Assembly (NCBI RefSeq): GCF_900129385.1
Contig: NZ_FQVO01000001.1
Span: forward strand, 124,001 to 188,000
From: Chryseobacterium takakiae
GTDB taxonomy: Bacteria > Bacteroidota > Bacteroidia > Flavobacteriales > Weeksellaceae
Length of the DNA: 64,000 nucleotides
Direction: 5' to 3'
Shown: positions 8,050-16,216 of the stretch, piece after piece
Layout of the letters: each line of letters starts with the position of its first letter
How positions within the stretch are numbered: position 1 is the stretch's first letter
Made by a program: the position numbers and the translations under genes
The notes under the pieces: model-generated
Databases searched by the model: none
What the model was told of the DNA's origin: nothing
The model's input: the letters and a program-made list of their open reading frames with translations, nothing else

Positions 8050-8106
8050 CGAAATAATTTTTTTTCATCATTTGTGTTTTTTTAGGCTCCGTAAGGAGCC
8101 TTTTTT
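8050..8106 (+). ncRNA. Putative small RNA of about 57 nt
   Basis: It lies between a consensus promoter (8015-8044) and an intrinsic terminator (8084-8106) that works only on the plus strand: GGCTCC-GTAA-GGAGCC followed by six T, while the other side of the hairpin is A-rich on the minus strand. No start codon leads into a frame here. The 5' part is a T-rich single strand. The 3' end overlaps the last codons of the opposing DUF421 gene, so it could act in cis as an antisense RNA. The transcription start is estimated from the promoter. Confidence 0.45.
8084..8106 (+). terminator. Plus-strand intrinsic terminator
   Basis: AGGCTCC and GGAGCCT form a 7-bp stem with a 4-nt loop, then T6. It is tail-to-tail with the DUF421 stop codon and has no T run on the minus strand. 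Confidence 0.75.
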
Positions 8107-8851
8107 ATGTAATACGTTTTCTGTTGCTTGCCTTCACCCATTTATCTTTTTTGCATTTCGGGCAGTTTCCTCCGTTTCCTGTTTGTTTTTTTTCCGTGTG
8201 GCCACAAAAAGTACATGCGTAATACCCTTCTTCTTTTATATATTTTACCGAATCTTTTAGAGAATCCGGCATAATAGAGAGTCCGTATTTTACTTTTTCA
8301 TCTTCAAAATAAAAAACACTGATTTCACCGGAAACTTCTTCAATAGCCTGGTCTATTTGTCCAAGCTGTGACACGCCTTTTAACCTGAGCTCAGCAAAAA
8401 ACTCATCACTTCCTAAGTTTTCTTTTTTAAAGTTTTCAATGGAAAATTCTCCGTCTTCGATCAGGCATATTGATTTCCCTTCCAGCAGGGTTTCAAATTT
8501 TTTGCTTTTCCCGATAAGATAGGTTACTAATGTGTACATTAAAACAATCAGCACAAACACGAGAATTGAAGATACAATCCCTACTTCTCTGTAAAACATA
8601 GGATCTCCTGCCGCAGAACCAAGACCGATAATTACCACCAGCTCAAAAAGCGAAAGCTGCTTAACGCCCCTCTTTCCGAGCACCCTAAGTCCGATAATAA
8701 TTGTTATAAACATAATGATCGTCCTGAGAGTAATCTCCAGCAGAAAAGACCATTCCTCTGTTCCCAAAAGAAGTTCTTTCCAGTCGAATTGTAATAGAAA
8801 TACAGATAGCATATTGATAGATTTGCTCTGAAAATTCAAATAATGCGCCAA
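8105..8851 (-). CDS. YetF/DUF421 membrane protein with an extra C-terminal zinc ribbon
   Basis: A 248-residue inner-membrane protein of the DUF421 (YetF) family. Three hydrophobic helices (about residues 36-56, 68-82, 92-113) precede the cytoplasmic DUF421 domain with LRLKGVSQLGQIDQAI at about 155-170. The unusual part is the tail: C213xxC216 and C230xxC233 form a rubredoxin-like zinc ribbon after residue 205, which I do not recall as a standard part of YetF. The start may be the methionine at residue 14 (8812). It begins only 27 bases after bioA on the same strand, so it is probably the last gene of the biotin operon. Its biochemical role is not known. Confidence 0.85.
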   Translation of the reverse strand: MAHYLNFQSKSINMLSVFLLQFDWKELLLGTEEWSFLLEITLRTIIMFITIIIGLRVLGKRGVKQLSLFELVVIIGLGSAAGDPMFYREVGIVSSILVFVLIVLMYTLVTYLIGKSKKFETLLEGKSICLIEDGEFSIENFKKENLGSDEFFAELRLKGVSQLGQIDQAIEEVSGEISVFYFEDEKVKYGLSIMPDSLKDSVKYIKEEGYYACTFCGHTEKKQTGNGGNCPKCKKDKWVKASNRKRIT

Positions 8852-8878
8852 GCCGGCATATGATTTTCTTGTCTGATA

Positions 8879-10147
8879 TTAAAATTGATCCAGAACGTCA
8901 GTGATTTGATGATAGATAAAGTCCAGTTCTTCACTGGTAATACAATAAGGAGGGACGAGATACATTACATTTCCCAGCGGCCGTAATATAACTCCTCTTT
9001 TCAGAAATTCTTTATACAATAATTTTCCAACATTATTAAAATAAGAAGTCTGGTGGCTTGTGATAATTTCCCATGCCAGAATTGTTCCTGTTTGTCTTAC
9101 ATTCTGAACCTTTGGATGGTGTTCCAGTATCTTTACAAATCCGGAATGTTTTTCAGCGATAAGATCAATACTTTGCAATGTTTCTTCTTTTAATAAAAGC
9201 TCCATGCTGGCGATAGCTGCTGTACAGGCTATTGGATTGGCAGTGAAAGAATGTCCGTGAAACAATGTTTTGTACTGATCTTCTGATAAAAAAGCATCAA
9301 AAATCTCCTGTGAACAGGTGGTAATACCCATCGGCATAGTACCGCCTGTAAGACCTTTAGAAAAACACATAATGTCGGGCTGTTCAGAAAGGTGGTTTGC
9401 TGCAAATAGTTTTCCTGTTCTTCCGAAACCGGTAAACACCTCATCCTGGATCATCAGAATGTTCTGTTCCCTGCAGAATTTCATTAATTCCGAAAGATCT
9501 TCTGCTTTATGCATTAACATTCCTGCAGCGCCCTGGATTAGAGGCTCGTAAATGAAGCATACAATTTCATCCGAAATATTTTTTATAAATGCCTTTAAGC
9601 TGTCAAGGTTTTGCGAAGTGGGAGCATCAATAAAGACAACTTCAAAAAGCATTTCGCTGAAAGGTTGGGTCCACGCACTTCTTCCGCTGACTGACATCGC
9701 TCCGAAAGTGTCTCCATGGTAAGCATTCTTCAATGCAAGAATTTTTGTCTTTTTGCTTTTTTGATTATATGCATATTGAATACACATTTTTAAAGCTACT
9801 TCAACTGCTGTAGAACCGTTATCGGAATAAAAAACTTTCTTTTGGTTTTCAGGAAGAAGCTTCAGTAGATTTTCGGAAAGCTGTACAGCCGGCTCATGGG
9901 TAAAACCTGCAAAAATGACCTGCTCTAAAGTATTCAGCTGTTCCGAAACTCTTTTAGCAATATGAGGATGTGCGTGGCCGTGAAGCGTTACCCACCAAGA
10001 AGAAACCGCGTCAATATATTTATTCCCCTGATCATCAAAAAGATAAATACCCTCTCCTCTTACAATTGGAATGATATCATCTGCTGTTTTCATTTGAGTG
10101 TAAGGATGCCAGTTGACAGCTTTGTCGCGTTCAGATAAATTCATCAA
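8879..10147 (-). CDS. bioA: Adenosylmethionine-8-amino-7-oxononanoate aminotransferase
   Basis: The third of the four ring-assembly steps of biotin synthesis: it transfers an amino group, normally from S-adenosylmethionine, to 8-amino-7-oxononanoate to make 7,8-diaminononanoate. It is a class III PLP aminotransferase of 422 residues, the usual length. WHPYTQMK at the N-terminus, the SSWWVTLHGHAHP stretch, DEVFTGFGRTGK and the PLP-lysine motif CFSKGLTGGT identify it as BioA. It is cytoplasmic and lies 29 bases after bioB in the bioF-bioD-bioB-bioA operon. Confidence 0.96.
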   Translation of the reverse strand: MMNLSERDKAVNWHPYTQMKTADDIIPIVRGEGIYLFDDQGNKYIDAVSSWWVTLHGHAHPHIAKRVSEQLNTLEQVIFAGFTHEPAVQLSENLLKLLPENQKKVFYSDNGSTAVEVALKMCIQYAYNQKSKKTKILALKNAYHGDTFGAMSVSGRSAWTQPFSEMLFEVVFIDAPTSQNLDSLKAFIKNISDEIVCFIYEPLIQGAAGMLMHKAEDLSELMKFCREQNILMIQDEVFTGFGRTGKLFAANHLSEQPDIMCFSKGLTGGTMPMGITTCSQEIFDAFLSEDQYKTLFHGHSFTANPIACTAAIASMELLLKEETLQSIDLIAEKHSGFVKILEHHPKVQNVRQTGTILAWEIITSHQTSYFNNVGKLLYKEFLKRGVILRPLGNVMYLVPPYCITSEELDFIYHQITDVLDQF

Positions 10148-10176
10148 TACTATTTAAAAAATTAACAATTAACCAT

Positions 10177-11175
10177 TCATATTTCATTTTTTAGCACATT
10201 GCTTTTTTCTTTGACCATAGGCTTTAATCCTAATGTTTTCAAAAGCTGCAAATCTTCTGAAACTCCCGGATTTGGGGTTACCAAAAGAGTTTCTCTTTCT
10301 CCTGTAAAAATGGAATTCGCTCCTGCCATGAAGCACCAACCCTGTTCAAAATCCGTCATTTCGATTCTTCCTGCACTGAGGCGAACCATAGAAGAAGGCA
10401 TGATAATTCTGGCGGTGGCAATCATCCTTATCATTTCCCAGGTATCGGTTTTCTCATTATTTTCAAGAGGAGTCCCCTTCACTCTTGCCAGTGCGTTGAT
10501 GGGAACCGATTCCGGATGCTTTAGCATTGTTGCAAGGGTTAAAAGCATGGAAATCCTGTCGCCATGCGTTTCTCCCAATCCGATAATTCCTCCCGAACAT
10601 ACCGTAATTCCGGCTTTTCTTACATTATTAATGGTATTGATCCTATTATCGAAAGTTCGGGTCGAGATAATCTCTTCGTAATACTGTTCGGATGTGTCCA
10701 AATTGTGGTTGTAAGCGTACAGACCAGCTTCCTGCAGGCGGATTGCCTGTTCTTCGGTAAGCATTCCTAAAGTACAGCATACTTCCATTCCCAATTCATT
10801 CACTCCTTTCACCATATCAATGACACGGTCAAAATCACGGTTGTTGCGCACTTCCCGCCATGCTGCTGCCATACAGAATCTTGAAGAACCTCCTTCTTTT
10901 GCATTTTTAGCGTGTTCAATAACCTTTTCTGTCGGCAGTAAAGCCTGGACTTTAATATTGGTATGATATCTTGCGGCCTGTCCGCAGTATGAACAGTCTT
11001 CCGGACAACCGCCCGTTTTTATCGACAGCAGTGTTGACATCTGAACTTCTTCGGGATTATGCCATTCGCGGTGTACGGTAGCGGCTTTGTAGACAAGCTC
11101 AAGAAGCGGGAGATTGTAAATTTGTTCTATTTCTTCCCGGGTCCAGTCGTTTCTTAAAAGTGTACGTTCTTTCAT
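10177..11175 (-). CDS. bioB: Biotin synthase
   Basis: A radical-SAM enzyme that inserts sulfur into dethiobiotin, the last step to biotin. The radical-SAM cluster motif CxxxCxxC is at C57, C61 and C64 (GGCPEDCSYCGQ). YNHNLDTS, GGIIGLGET and the sacrificial [2Fe-2S] region around MVRLSAGR are also present. The 332 residues match the family. Its start overlaps the bioD stop by 4 bases, indicating translational coupling. Confidence 0.97.
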   Translation of the reverse strand: MKERTLLRNDWTREEIEQIYNLPLLELVYKAATVHREWHNPEEVQMSTLLSIKTGGCPEDCSYCGQAARYHTNIKVQALLPTEKVIEHAKNAKEGGSSRFCMAAAWREVRNNRDFDRVIDMVKGVNELGMEVCCTLGMLTEEQAIRLQEAGLYAYNHNLDTSEQYYEEIISTRTFDNRINTINNVRKAGITVCSGGIIGLGETHGDRISMLLTLATMLKHPESVPINALARVKGTPLENNEKTDTWEMIRMIATARIIMPSSMVRLSAGRIEMTDFEQGWCFMAGANSIFTGERETLLVTPNPGVSEDLQLLKTLGLKPMVKEKSNVLKNEI

Positions 11176-11819
11176 AGTATTTCTAATTGTTTTACAGCAG
11201 TTTCTATATTTTCTGTTGTTATTTCTTCTAAATGAGGGATTTTGATGATGGCTGTTTCCGGCTGAATATTTTTAAGAATGATCCTTTCTGTGTCCGGAGG
11301 AAAATTTCCGTTCAGAATGATATATCGTAATTTAATTTTTCTTTGTTCTAAAGTTATGAGCGATAATAAGGTGTGGTTAATGCACCCTAAATAGTTTTTC
11401 ACAACCAGAGCTGCGGGAATATTCAGCTTTTGCATCAGATCAACGATAAAATACTCATCATTTAGCGGAACCATGAGACCTCCAGCTCCTTCAATAATCA
11501 AATTAGTATTGGTTTCAGGAAGTTTAAAAGCATTCAGATCAATGCTAATTTCTTCTTCCTTTGCCGACTGATGCGGTGATGCCGCCAGTTTGAGACGGTA
11601 TGTTTCGGGATGGCAGATCGTATTTTTTCCGCTCCAGCTTTTTATTTTCATGGTGTCAGAAAAATCGAGGTCGCCTGATTGTACGGGTTTCCAATATTCT
11701 GCACTGAAATATTTCGTTAGAATTGCAGAACACACGGTCTTTCCAACTTCGGTGCCGATTCCTGTAATGAATACTTTTTTTTGTCCGGAATTCTCTTTTT
11801 TTGATGATATTCTATCCAT
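11172..11819 (-). CDS. bioD: ATP-dependent dethiobiotin synthetase
   Basis: It closes the ureido ring from diaminononanoate, CO2 and ATP to give dethiobiotin. The 215-residue P-loop protein has a nucleotide-binding loop at residues 20-28 (GIGTEVGKT), the substrate region YWKPVQSG and the GAGGLMVPL motif, all typical of BioD. The first 12 residues are a short non-conserved extension. It lies 8 bases after bioF and overlaps bioB, inside the biotin operon. Confidence 0.95.
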   Translation of the reverse strand: MDRISSKKENSGQKKVFITGIGTEVGKTVCSAILTKYFSAEYWKPVQSGDLDFSDTMKIKSWSGKNTICHPETYRLKLAASPHQSAKEEEISIDLNAFKLPETNTNLIIEGAGGLMVPLNDEYFIVDLMQKLNIPAALVVKNYLGCINHTLLSLITLEQRKIKLRYIILNGNFPPDTERIILKNIQPETAIIKIPHLEEITTENIETAVKQLEIL

Positions 11820-11827
11820 AATTTAAT

Positions 11828-12937
11828 CTAGATAAATTCATTAATAATTTTTGTAAGCTTTATGATTTCTTCTTCTGTATTGAAGCTATGCAGACAAATT
11901 CTTAATCTCTCCGTACCTTCTTTCACAGTCGGACTGAAAATGGGATAGGTTAAAAATCCGTTATCGGATAAAGTTTCTGCCAATATCCTCATTTTATGAT
12001 TGTTAGGAATTATAATCGCCTGTATCGGACTATTTTCGTGAGAATGAGTCTGTAAATTCGCTTTCCGGAAAGCACTGATATTTTCCTGCAGCTGAACTGA
12101 TGCTGCTTTATTTTCATTTAAAAATTCATATCCTCTGGAAATGCTCATCCATAAAAAGTCATGTGCGGCTGTTGTATAAATAAAAGGCGAGGCAAAATTG
12201 ATGAGGTAAGATTTTATTATGTTGTTGATAAGAATGGCAGCCCCATGTGTACCCAATGCTTTTCCATAAGTCACAACTGTAGCAAAAACTTTTTCATGAA
12301 GCTGAAACCTGTGAACAAGACCATATCCGAAAACTCCAAAAGCATGTGCCTCATCTACAATAAGTTCGGCCTGATATTTTGCAGCGAGTTCTGCTATCTC
12401 CTGAAGCGGACAAAAATCTCCATCCATCGAATACAGGCTTTCAACAGCAATATAAACCGTACCAGACTGTTTTTTCAGAATATCTTCTAAATGATTACAG
12501 TTATTATGTTTAAATTTTAATTTTTTAGCATTCGACAATTTGCAGCCATCGTGTACCGAGCGGTGAATTTTTTCATCCACGATAACGGTGTCATGACGAG
12601 TTGGAAGTGAAGCAAATAAAGCAAGATTGGCATTATAACCCGATGGGAAAAGCAGTGCCGATTCACATTGATGTTCTTTGGCAATGAATTCTTCCGTTTC
12701 CGTAATCATTGAAGTATTTCCGCTGATGAGTCTTGAACCTGTGCATCCTTTGAGCAACGCAGGATTTTTCTGGACTGTTTTTAAAAGCAAGCTTTGGAAA
12801 TCATTGTTTCCTGCAAATCCGAGATAATCGTTAGAATAAAAATCCACCCCATTTTGCCCGGAACGTAATGTTCTTAAAATTCCTTCCCGTTTTCTTTTGG
12901 CTAAAGCTTCTTCAAATGGTAAAAAATCATTCAACAT
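11828..12937 (-). CDS. bioF: 8-amino-7-oxononanoate synthase-type PLP enzyme
   Basis: It condenses pimeloyl-ACP or pimeloyl-CoA with alanine, the first ring-assembly step of biotin synthesis. It is a PLP enzyme of the alpha-oxoamine synthase family, 369 residues, slightly shorter than the usual 380-390. YSNDYLGF, GSRLISGNT, D195/H198 in VDEAHAFG and the PLP-lysine K226 in TYGKALGTHG are all present. Within the alpha-oxoamine synthases, assignment to BioF rests mainly on the operon. Its start overlaps the upstream ferritin-like gene by 11 bases, so the two are tightly coupled. Confidence 0.93.
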   Translation of the reverse strand: MLNDFLPFEEALAKRKREGILRTLRSGQNGVDFYSNDYLGFAGNNDFQSLLLKTVQKNPALLKGCTGSRLISGNTSMITETEEFIAKEHQCESALLFPSGYNANLALFASLPTRHDTVIVDEKIHRSVHDGCKLSNAKKLKFKHNNCNHLEDILKKQSGTVYIAVESLYSMDGDFCPLQEIAELAAKYQAELIVDEAHAFGVFGYGLVHRFQLHEKVFATVVTYGKALGTHGAAILINNIIKSYLINFASPFIYTTAAHDFLWMSISRGYEFLNENKAASVQLQENISAFRKANLQTHSHENSPIQAIIIPNNHKMRILAETLSDNGFLTYPIFSPTVKEGTERLRICLHSFNTEEEIIKLTKIINEFI

Positions 12938-13553
12938 GTTCTGCCTTCAAAATTTCCTGTGAAATGCTGTTGATCCATTGCTGGTGAAGATCATTTTCAA
13001 TCTTCAAAATATGTTCAGCATGAATTTTCCATTCTTTGCAAAATTCATCAAGCTGGTGAATCATTTCTTCCAGATGGCCTTCTTCTTCCAGAATAATAGA
13101 TTTCACCATAACTTTTGAGCCATATTTCGTAAGAACTTCCTGGTAAACAGGATATAATTCGTCTGCCCGAACTTCAATCGCATAGGTGACAAAAAGATAG
13201 GCAGCATATTTTAATTGCTCTTTCGATAATGAAAATTTTTGTTGCAGATATTTACAAGTTTTAATATCTAAACAATGAAGATAGTGTCTGGTAGAGGCTG
13301 ATGCAAGCAAATATTGCTGTTGGTAATTTTCACAAGTAGATGAAGTAATTTTATTGATCTGTTTTTTAAGGTAATACGCATGCCGGTGTTCTTCCGCTGC
13401 ATGTTTCAGCTGAATAAGATTTACTTCAGAAGGATGCTCACAGGCGGAAATTTTCCTTGCACCTGCGTTTTCCATATAGGACAAGGTATTCAGCCATTTG
13501 GCGTGAGTATGATGATCACTAACAATTCTTTCAAGAAGTTTATAAAGTATCAT
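12927..13553 (-). CDS. Ferritin-like di-iron protein heading the biotin operon; function unknown
   Basis: A cytoplasmic protein of 208 residues with no signal peptide and no family name I can give. It has the four-helix carboxylate-bridged di-iron pattern: E28 (SYMENAGARKI), E55xxH58 (AEEHRHAYY), E127 (YAIEVRADELY) and E157xxH160 (LEEEGHLEEM). The spacing of 27 and 30 residues within each helix pair is typical of ferritin-like oxygenases and rubrerythrins. It is the first gene of the operon and overlaps bioF by 11 bases. No bioC, bioH, bioG, bioI, bioW or bioZ is seen in this locus, so a role in making or releasing the pimeloyl precursor is an attractive but untested inference. A stress or iron role is the alternative. 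Confidence 0.8.
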   Translation of the reverse strand: MILYKLLERIVSDHHTHAKWLNTLSYMENAGARKISACEHPSEVNLIQLKHAAEEHRHAYYLKKQINKITSSTCENYQQQYLLASASTRHYLHCLDIKTCKYLQQKFSLSKEQLKYAAYLFVTYAIEVRADELYPVYQEVLTKYGSKVMVKSIILEEEGHLEEMIHQLDEFCKEWKIHAEHILKIENDLHQQWINSISQEILKAEHVE

Positions 13554-13571
13554 TTCTTTATTATTTTAATT

Positions 13572-13579
13572 CAAAAGTA
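13572..13579 (-). promoter_or_regulatory. Candidate -7 box of the biotin operon
   Basis: Minus-strand TACTTTTG is an exact TAnnTTTG match, 19 bases before the ATG of the first operon gene. No good TTTG lies at the -33 position, which is instead occupied by the TGGTACCA palindrome, consistent with activator-dependent transcription. Confidence 0.5.
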
Positions 13580-13600
13580 GTATATTGCCGGATGGTTATA

Positions 13601-13608
13601 TGGTACCA
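13601..13608. promoter_or_regulatory. Candidate MocR operator in the biotin divergent spacer
   Basis: The palindrome TGGTACCA, with a related half-site TGGTTA just before it (13593-13598), sits in the 66-base spacer between the biotin operon and the MocR gene. Known MocR operators such as that of GabR use ATACCA-type direct repeats, so the sequence is plausible as the binding site. It overlaps the expected -33 region of the biotin promoter. Confidence 0.4.
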
Positions 13609-13619
13609 GTTTTAAGATA

Positions 13620-15113
13620 ATGAGTAGTCCGGTTTTAATTCCCTATCAAAGTTTTATAACAATAAACAGATCATCTGATGTTTTTGTTTATATTCAGATT
13701 TCCAATCAGCTGATCAATGCCATTCAGCGCGGATTTCTACCCTACGGAACCAAGCTTCCCGGAACGAGAACGCTTAGCACGCTTCTGAATGTCCACCGAA
13801 ATACAATTGTTTCTGTCTATGATGAACTGCTTGCTCAGGGCTGGATAGAAAGTTTTCCGAACAAAGGAACATTTGTGATAGGAAAAGAACAAAATACTGC
13901 GACGGTGGAATCCATTAGAAATCATCATCTTGAAAATTATCCTAAACAATCCGGATTTTCTTTTAAAACTTCCAATATCCTGGATAATCCTTTTGAACAT
14001 TCTGAATGCGACTATATTTTTAATGATGGGATTCCTGATATCCGACTTACACAGGTAGATCAGTATTCCGGGATTTACAGCTCTATTTTAAAAAGGAAAG
14101 CACATAAAATCGGACAATACAATTCTGATGGAAGTGAATTTTTTAAACATCATCTTTCACAATATTTAAATTTATCAAGAGGATTACCGATCTCAAAAAA
14201 TAATCTCCTTATTACAAGAAGCACTGAGATGAGCATGTATATTGTTTCAGAAATTCTGTTGTCTGAAGGTGATACGGTTCTGGTAGGTGAACTTAGTTAT
14301 TTTTCTGTCAATATGATCTTTCAAAGGACAGGAGTTACCATTCGGACCGTTTCAATAGATGATGAAGGCATCAATGTGGAAGAAGTCCGGAAAATTTGTG
14401 AAAAACAAAAAATCAGGATGCTGTATCTTACCCCTCATCATCACTATCCTACTACGGTTACCTTAAGTGCAAAAAGAAGACTGGAACTTTTAAATTTATC
14501 TCAGGAATTCGGTTTTATCATTCTTGAAGATGATTACGATTATGATTTTCATTATGACAAAAGTCCTATTCTTCCGTTGGCAAGCGCAGATACAAAAGGC
14601 ATGGTTGTTTATATTGGCTCATTCGGAAAATTGCTGGCTCCGGGATTTCGTACCGGTTTTATTGTAGCTCCGGAAAATGTGATGACGGAAATGAGAAAGT
14701 ATCTGGGTATCATCGACAGGCAGGGCGATATTTTGATGGAACATGTTCTCGGGGAAATGATTGCTGAAGGAGAAATCAACCGTTATCTGAAAAAATCGTT
14801 GAAAATCTATAAAGAACGAAGAGATTGTTTTGCTTATTTGCTTAAACATCATCTGGATGAATTTATCAATTTTAAAATTCCTTCAGGCGGACTGGCCTTC
14901 TGGGCAGAATGGAAAAAGCCGGTAAATCTTATGAATCTTTCAAAGAAGTGTGCCCGAAATAATCTTTTTATTCCTAAAAATTTGCTGTATCAGAACCGGA
15001 AGCTCACGGCAATGCGTCTCGGTTTCGGAAATTTTACAGAAAGTGAGATGGAAAAAGCGGTTGAAATTCTTTCAATGAATGTAAAAAGTATATTAATAGG
15101 AGATAAAAACTAA
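13620..15113 (+). CDS. MocR-type transcriptional regulator (GntR HTH fused to aminotransferase fold)
   Basis: A 497-residue regulator with an N-terminal winged helix of the GntR family (about 20-88: TKLPGTRTLSTLLNVHRNTI and GWIESFPNKGTF) and a C-terminal fold type I aminotransferase domain (about 130-490). The PLP-binding lysine is kept near residue 336 in GSFGKLLAPGFR, so it should sense PLP or an amino-substrate adduct. Relatives include PdxR and GabR. It is divergent from the biotin operon with a 66-base spacer, so it is the obvious candidate regulator of that operon, which contains two PLP enzymes. Control of vitamin B6 genes elsewhere is the alternative. Confidence 0.9.
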   Translation: MSSPVLIPYQSFITINRSSDVFVYIQISNQLINAIQRGFLPYGTKLPGTRTLSTLLNVHRNTIVSVYDELLAQGWIESFPNKGTFVIGKEQNTATVESIRNHHLENYPKQSGFSFKTSNILDNPFEHSECDYIFNDGIPDIRLTQVDQYSGIYSSILKRKAHKIGQYNSDGSEFFKHHLSQYLNLSRGLPISKNNLLITRSTEMSMYIVSEILLSEGDTVLVGELSYFSVNMIFQRTGVTIRTVSIDDEGINVEEVRKICEKQKIRMLYLTPHHHYPTTVTLSAKRRLELLNLSQEFGFIILEDDYDYDFHYDKSPILPLASADTKGMVVYIGSFGKLLAPGFRTGFIVAPENVMTEMRKYLGIIDRQGDILMEHVLGEMIAEGEINRYLKKSLKIYKERRDCFAYLLKHHLDEFINFKIPSGGLAFWAEWKKPVNLMNLSKKCARNNLFIPKNLLYQNRKLTAMRLGFGNFTESEMEKAVEILSMNVKSILIGDKN

Positions 15114-15166
15114 GACTATTTATTTTGGTTGGATTTTTGAATATAGGTTTCTAAATCTTTACACCA

Positions 15167-16183
15167 TTGAAATTAATTACATTTACAAACAAAGGCATTT
15201 ATTGTCCGCAGGGTAAATTTTATATTGATCCGTGGAGACCTGTTGATCTTGCGGTCATCACACACGGACATGCAGACCACGCACGCTGGGGAATGAAAAA
15301 ATACCTTTGCCATCACTACACAAAGCCGATTTTGTATAAAAGAATCAGTGAGGATATTGAATGCCAGAGTGTGGAATATGGTGAAGTGATCGATATCAAT
15401 GGCGTAAAAGTTTCGCTTCATCCTGCCGGTCATATTATCGGTTCTGCACAGATCAGACTGGAATATAAAGGATATGTAAGTGTGGTTTCCGGAGATTATA
15501 AAGTACAGGATGACGGTTTGAGTACTCCTTTTGAACTGGTACGGTGTAATGAATTTGTTACCGAAAGTACTTTCGGACTTCCCATTTATAATTGGCTGGA
15601 AACAGAAGATCTGAATAAAAAACTCCAGAACTGGGTGCTAAAGAATAAAGAAAATCAGAAAACTTCCGTGTTTATCGGCTATTCTTTGGGTAAAGCCCAG
15701 CGAATTATGAAAGCGGTTGAAGGGCTTGGAAAAATTCATGTCCATTATTCCATCGGAAAGCTGAATGAAGCTTTCGAAACGGTAGGAATTGATCTTCCGG
15801 ATTATGAAATTCCTGATTTCAGGGAAAGTGTAAAGAATCTTCAGGATGAAATTGTCATTGTACCACCCGCTTTACTGGATTCCAATGTCATTAAAAAAAT
15901 CCCCAATGCGGCAACAGCGATATGTTCCGGATGGATGCAGGTGCGCGGAGCAAGAAGATGGCGAAGTGCGGATGCCGGTTTTGCAATGAGTGATCATGCC
16001 GACTGGAAAGGGCTTCTACAGGCCATAAAAGCTACCGAAGCCGAATTGGTTCACGTAACACACGGACAGACAGAAGTTTTTTCCAAATATTTAAACGAAA
16101 TCGGAATTCAATCGGATGTAGTGGAAACGCTTTACGGAGATGATGACGAAGAGGAAAAAGAGAAAGAAATACTAGAAAATTAA
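15167..16183 (+). CDS. Ligase-associated DNA exonuclease, metallo-beta-lactamase/CPSF type
   Basis: A nuclease of the metallo-beta-lactamase fold (the group annotated as ligase-associated DNA exonuclease, related to SNM1/CPSF nucleases) that works with the ATP-dependent ligase encoded 33 bases downstream in DNA repair. The metal-binding motif HxHxDH is at H33, H35, D37 and H38, and further ligands fall in HPAGHIIGSA and VSGDYKV. The 338 residues match the family. The acidic tail (DDDEEEKEKE) looks disordered. The start is TTG at 15167, with no ATG that preserves the conserved N-terminus. Confidence 0.93.
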   Translation: MKLITFTNKGIYCPQGKFYIDPWRPVDLAVITHGHADHARWGMKKYLCHHYTKPILYKRISEDIECQSVEYGEVIDINGVKVSLHPAGHIIGSAQIRLEYKGYVSVVSGDYKVQDDGLSTPFELVRCNEFVTESTFGLPIYNWLETEDLNKKLQNWVLKNKENQKTSVFIGYSLGKAQRIMKAVEGLGKIHVHYSIGKLNEAFETVGIDLPDYEIPDFRESVKNLQDEIVIVPPALLDSNVIKKIPNAATAICSGWMQVRGARRWRSADAGFAMSDHADWKGLLQAIKATEAELVHVTHGQTEVFSKYLNEIGIQSDVVETLYGDDDEEEKEKEILEN

Positions 16184-16196
16184 ACCTTGAAGGTTT
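16182..16196. repeat. Short palindrome of the AAACCT...AGGTTT type
   Basis: AAACCTT-G-AAGGTTT, overlapping the exonuclease stop codon. It resembles the longer palindrome at 61782-61814 in having AAACCT/AGGTTT ends. It may be a small member of a dispersed palindrome class. Confidence 0.35.
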
Positions 16197-16216
16197 GTCT
16201 ATATAATTAATAAAAA

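Noticed and set aside
8072..8260. A 62-codon plus-strand frame starting near the putative small RNA
   Set aside because: It reads through the terminator hairpin and runs antisense into DUF421. Its translation is a mirror of the zinc-ribbon coding region.
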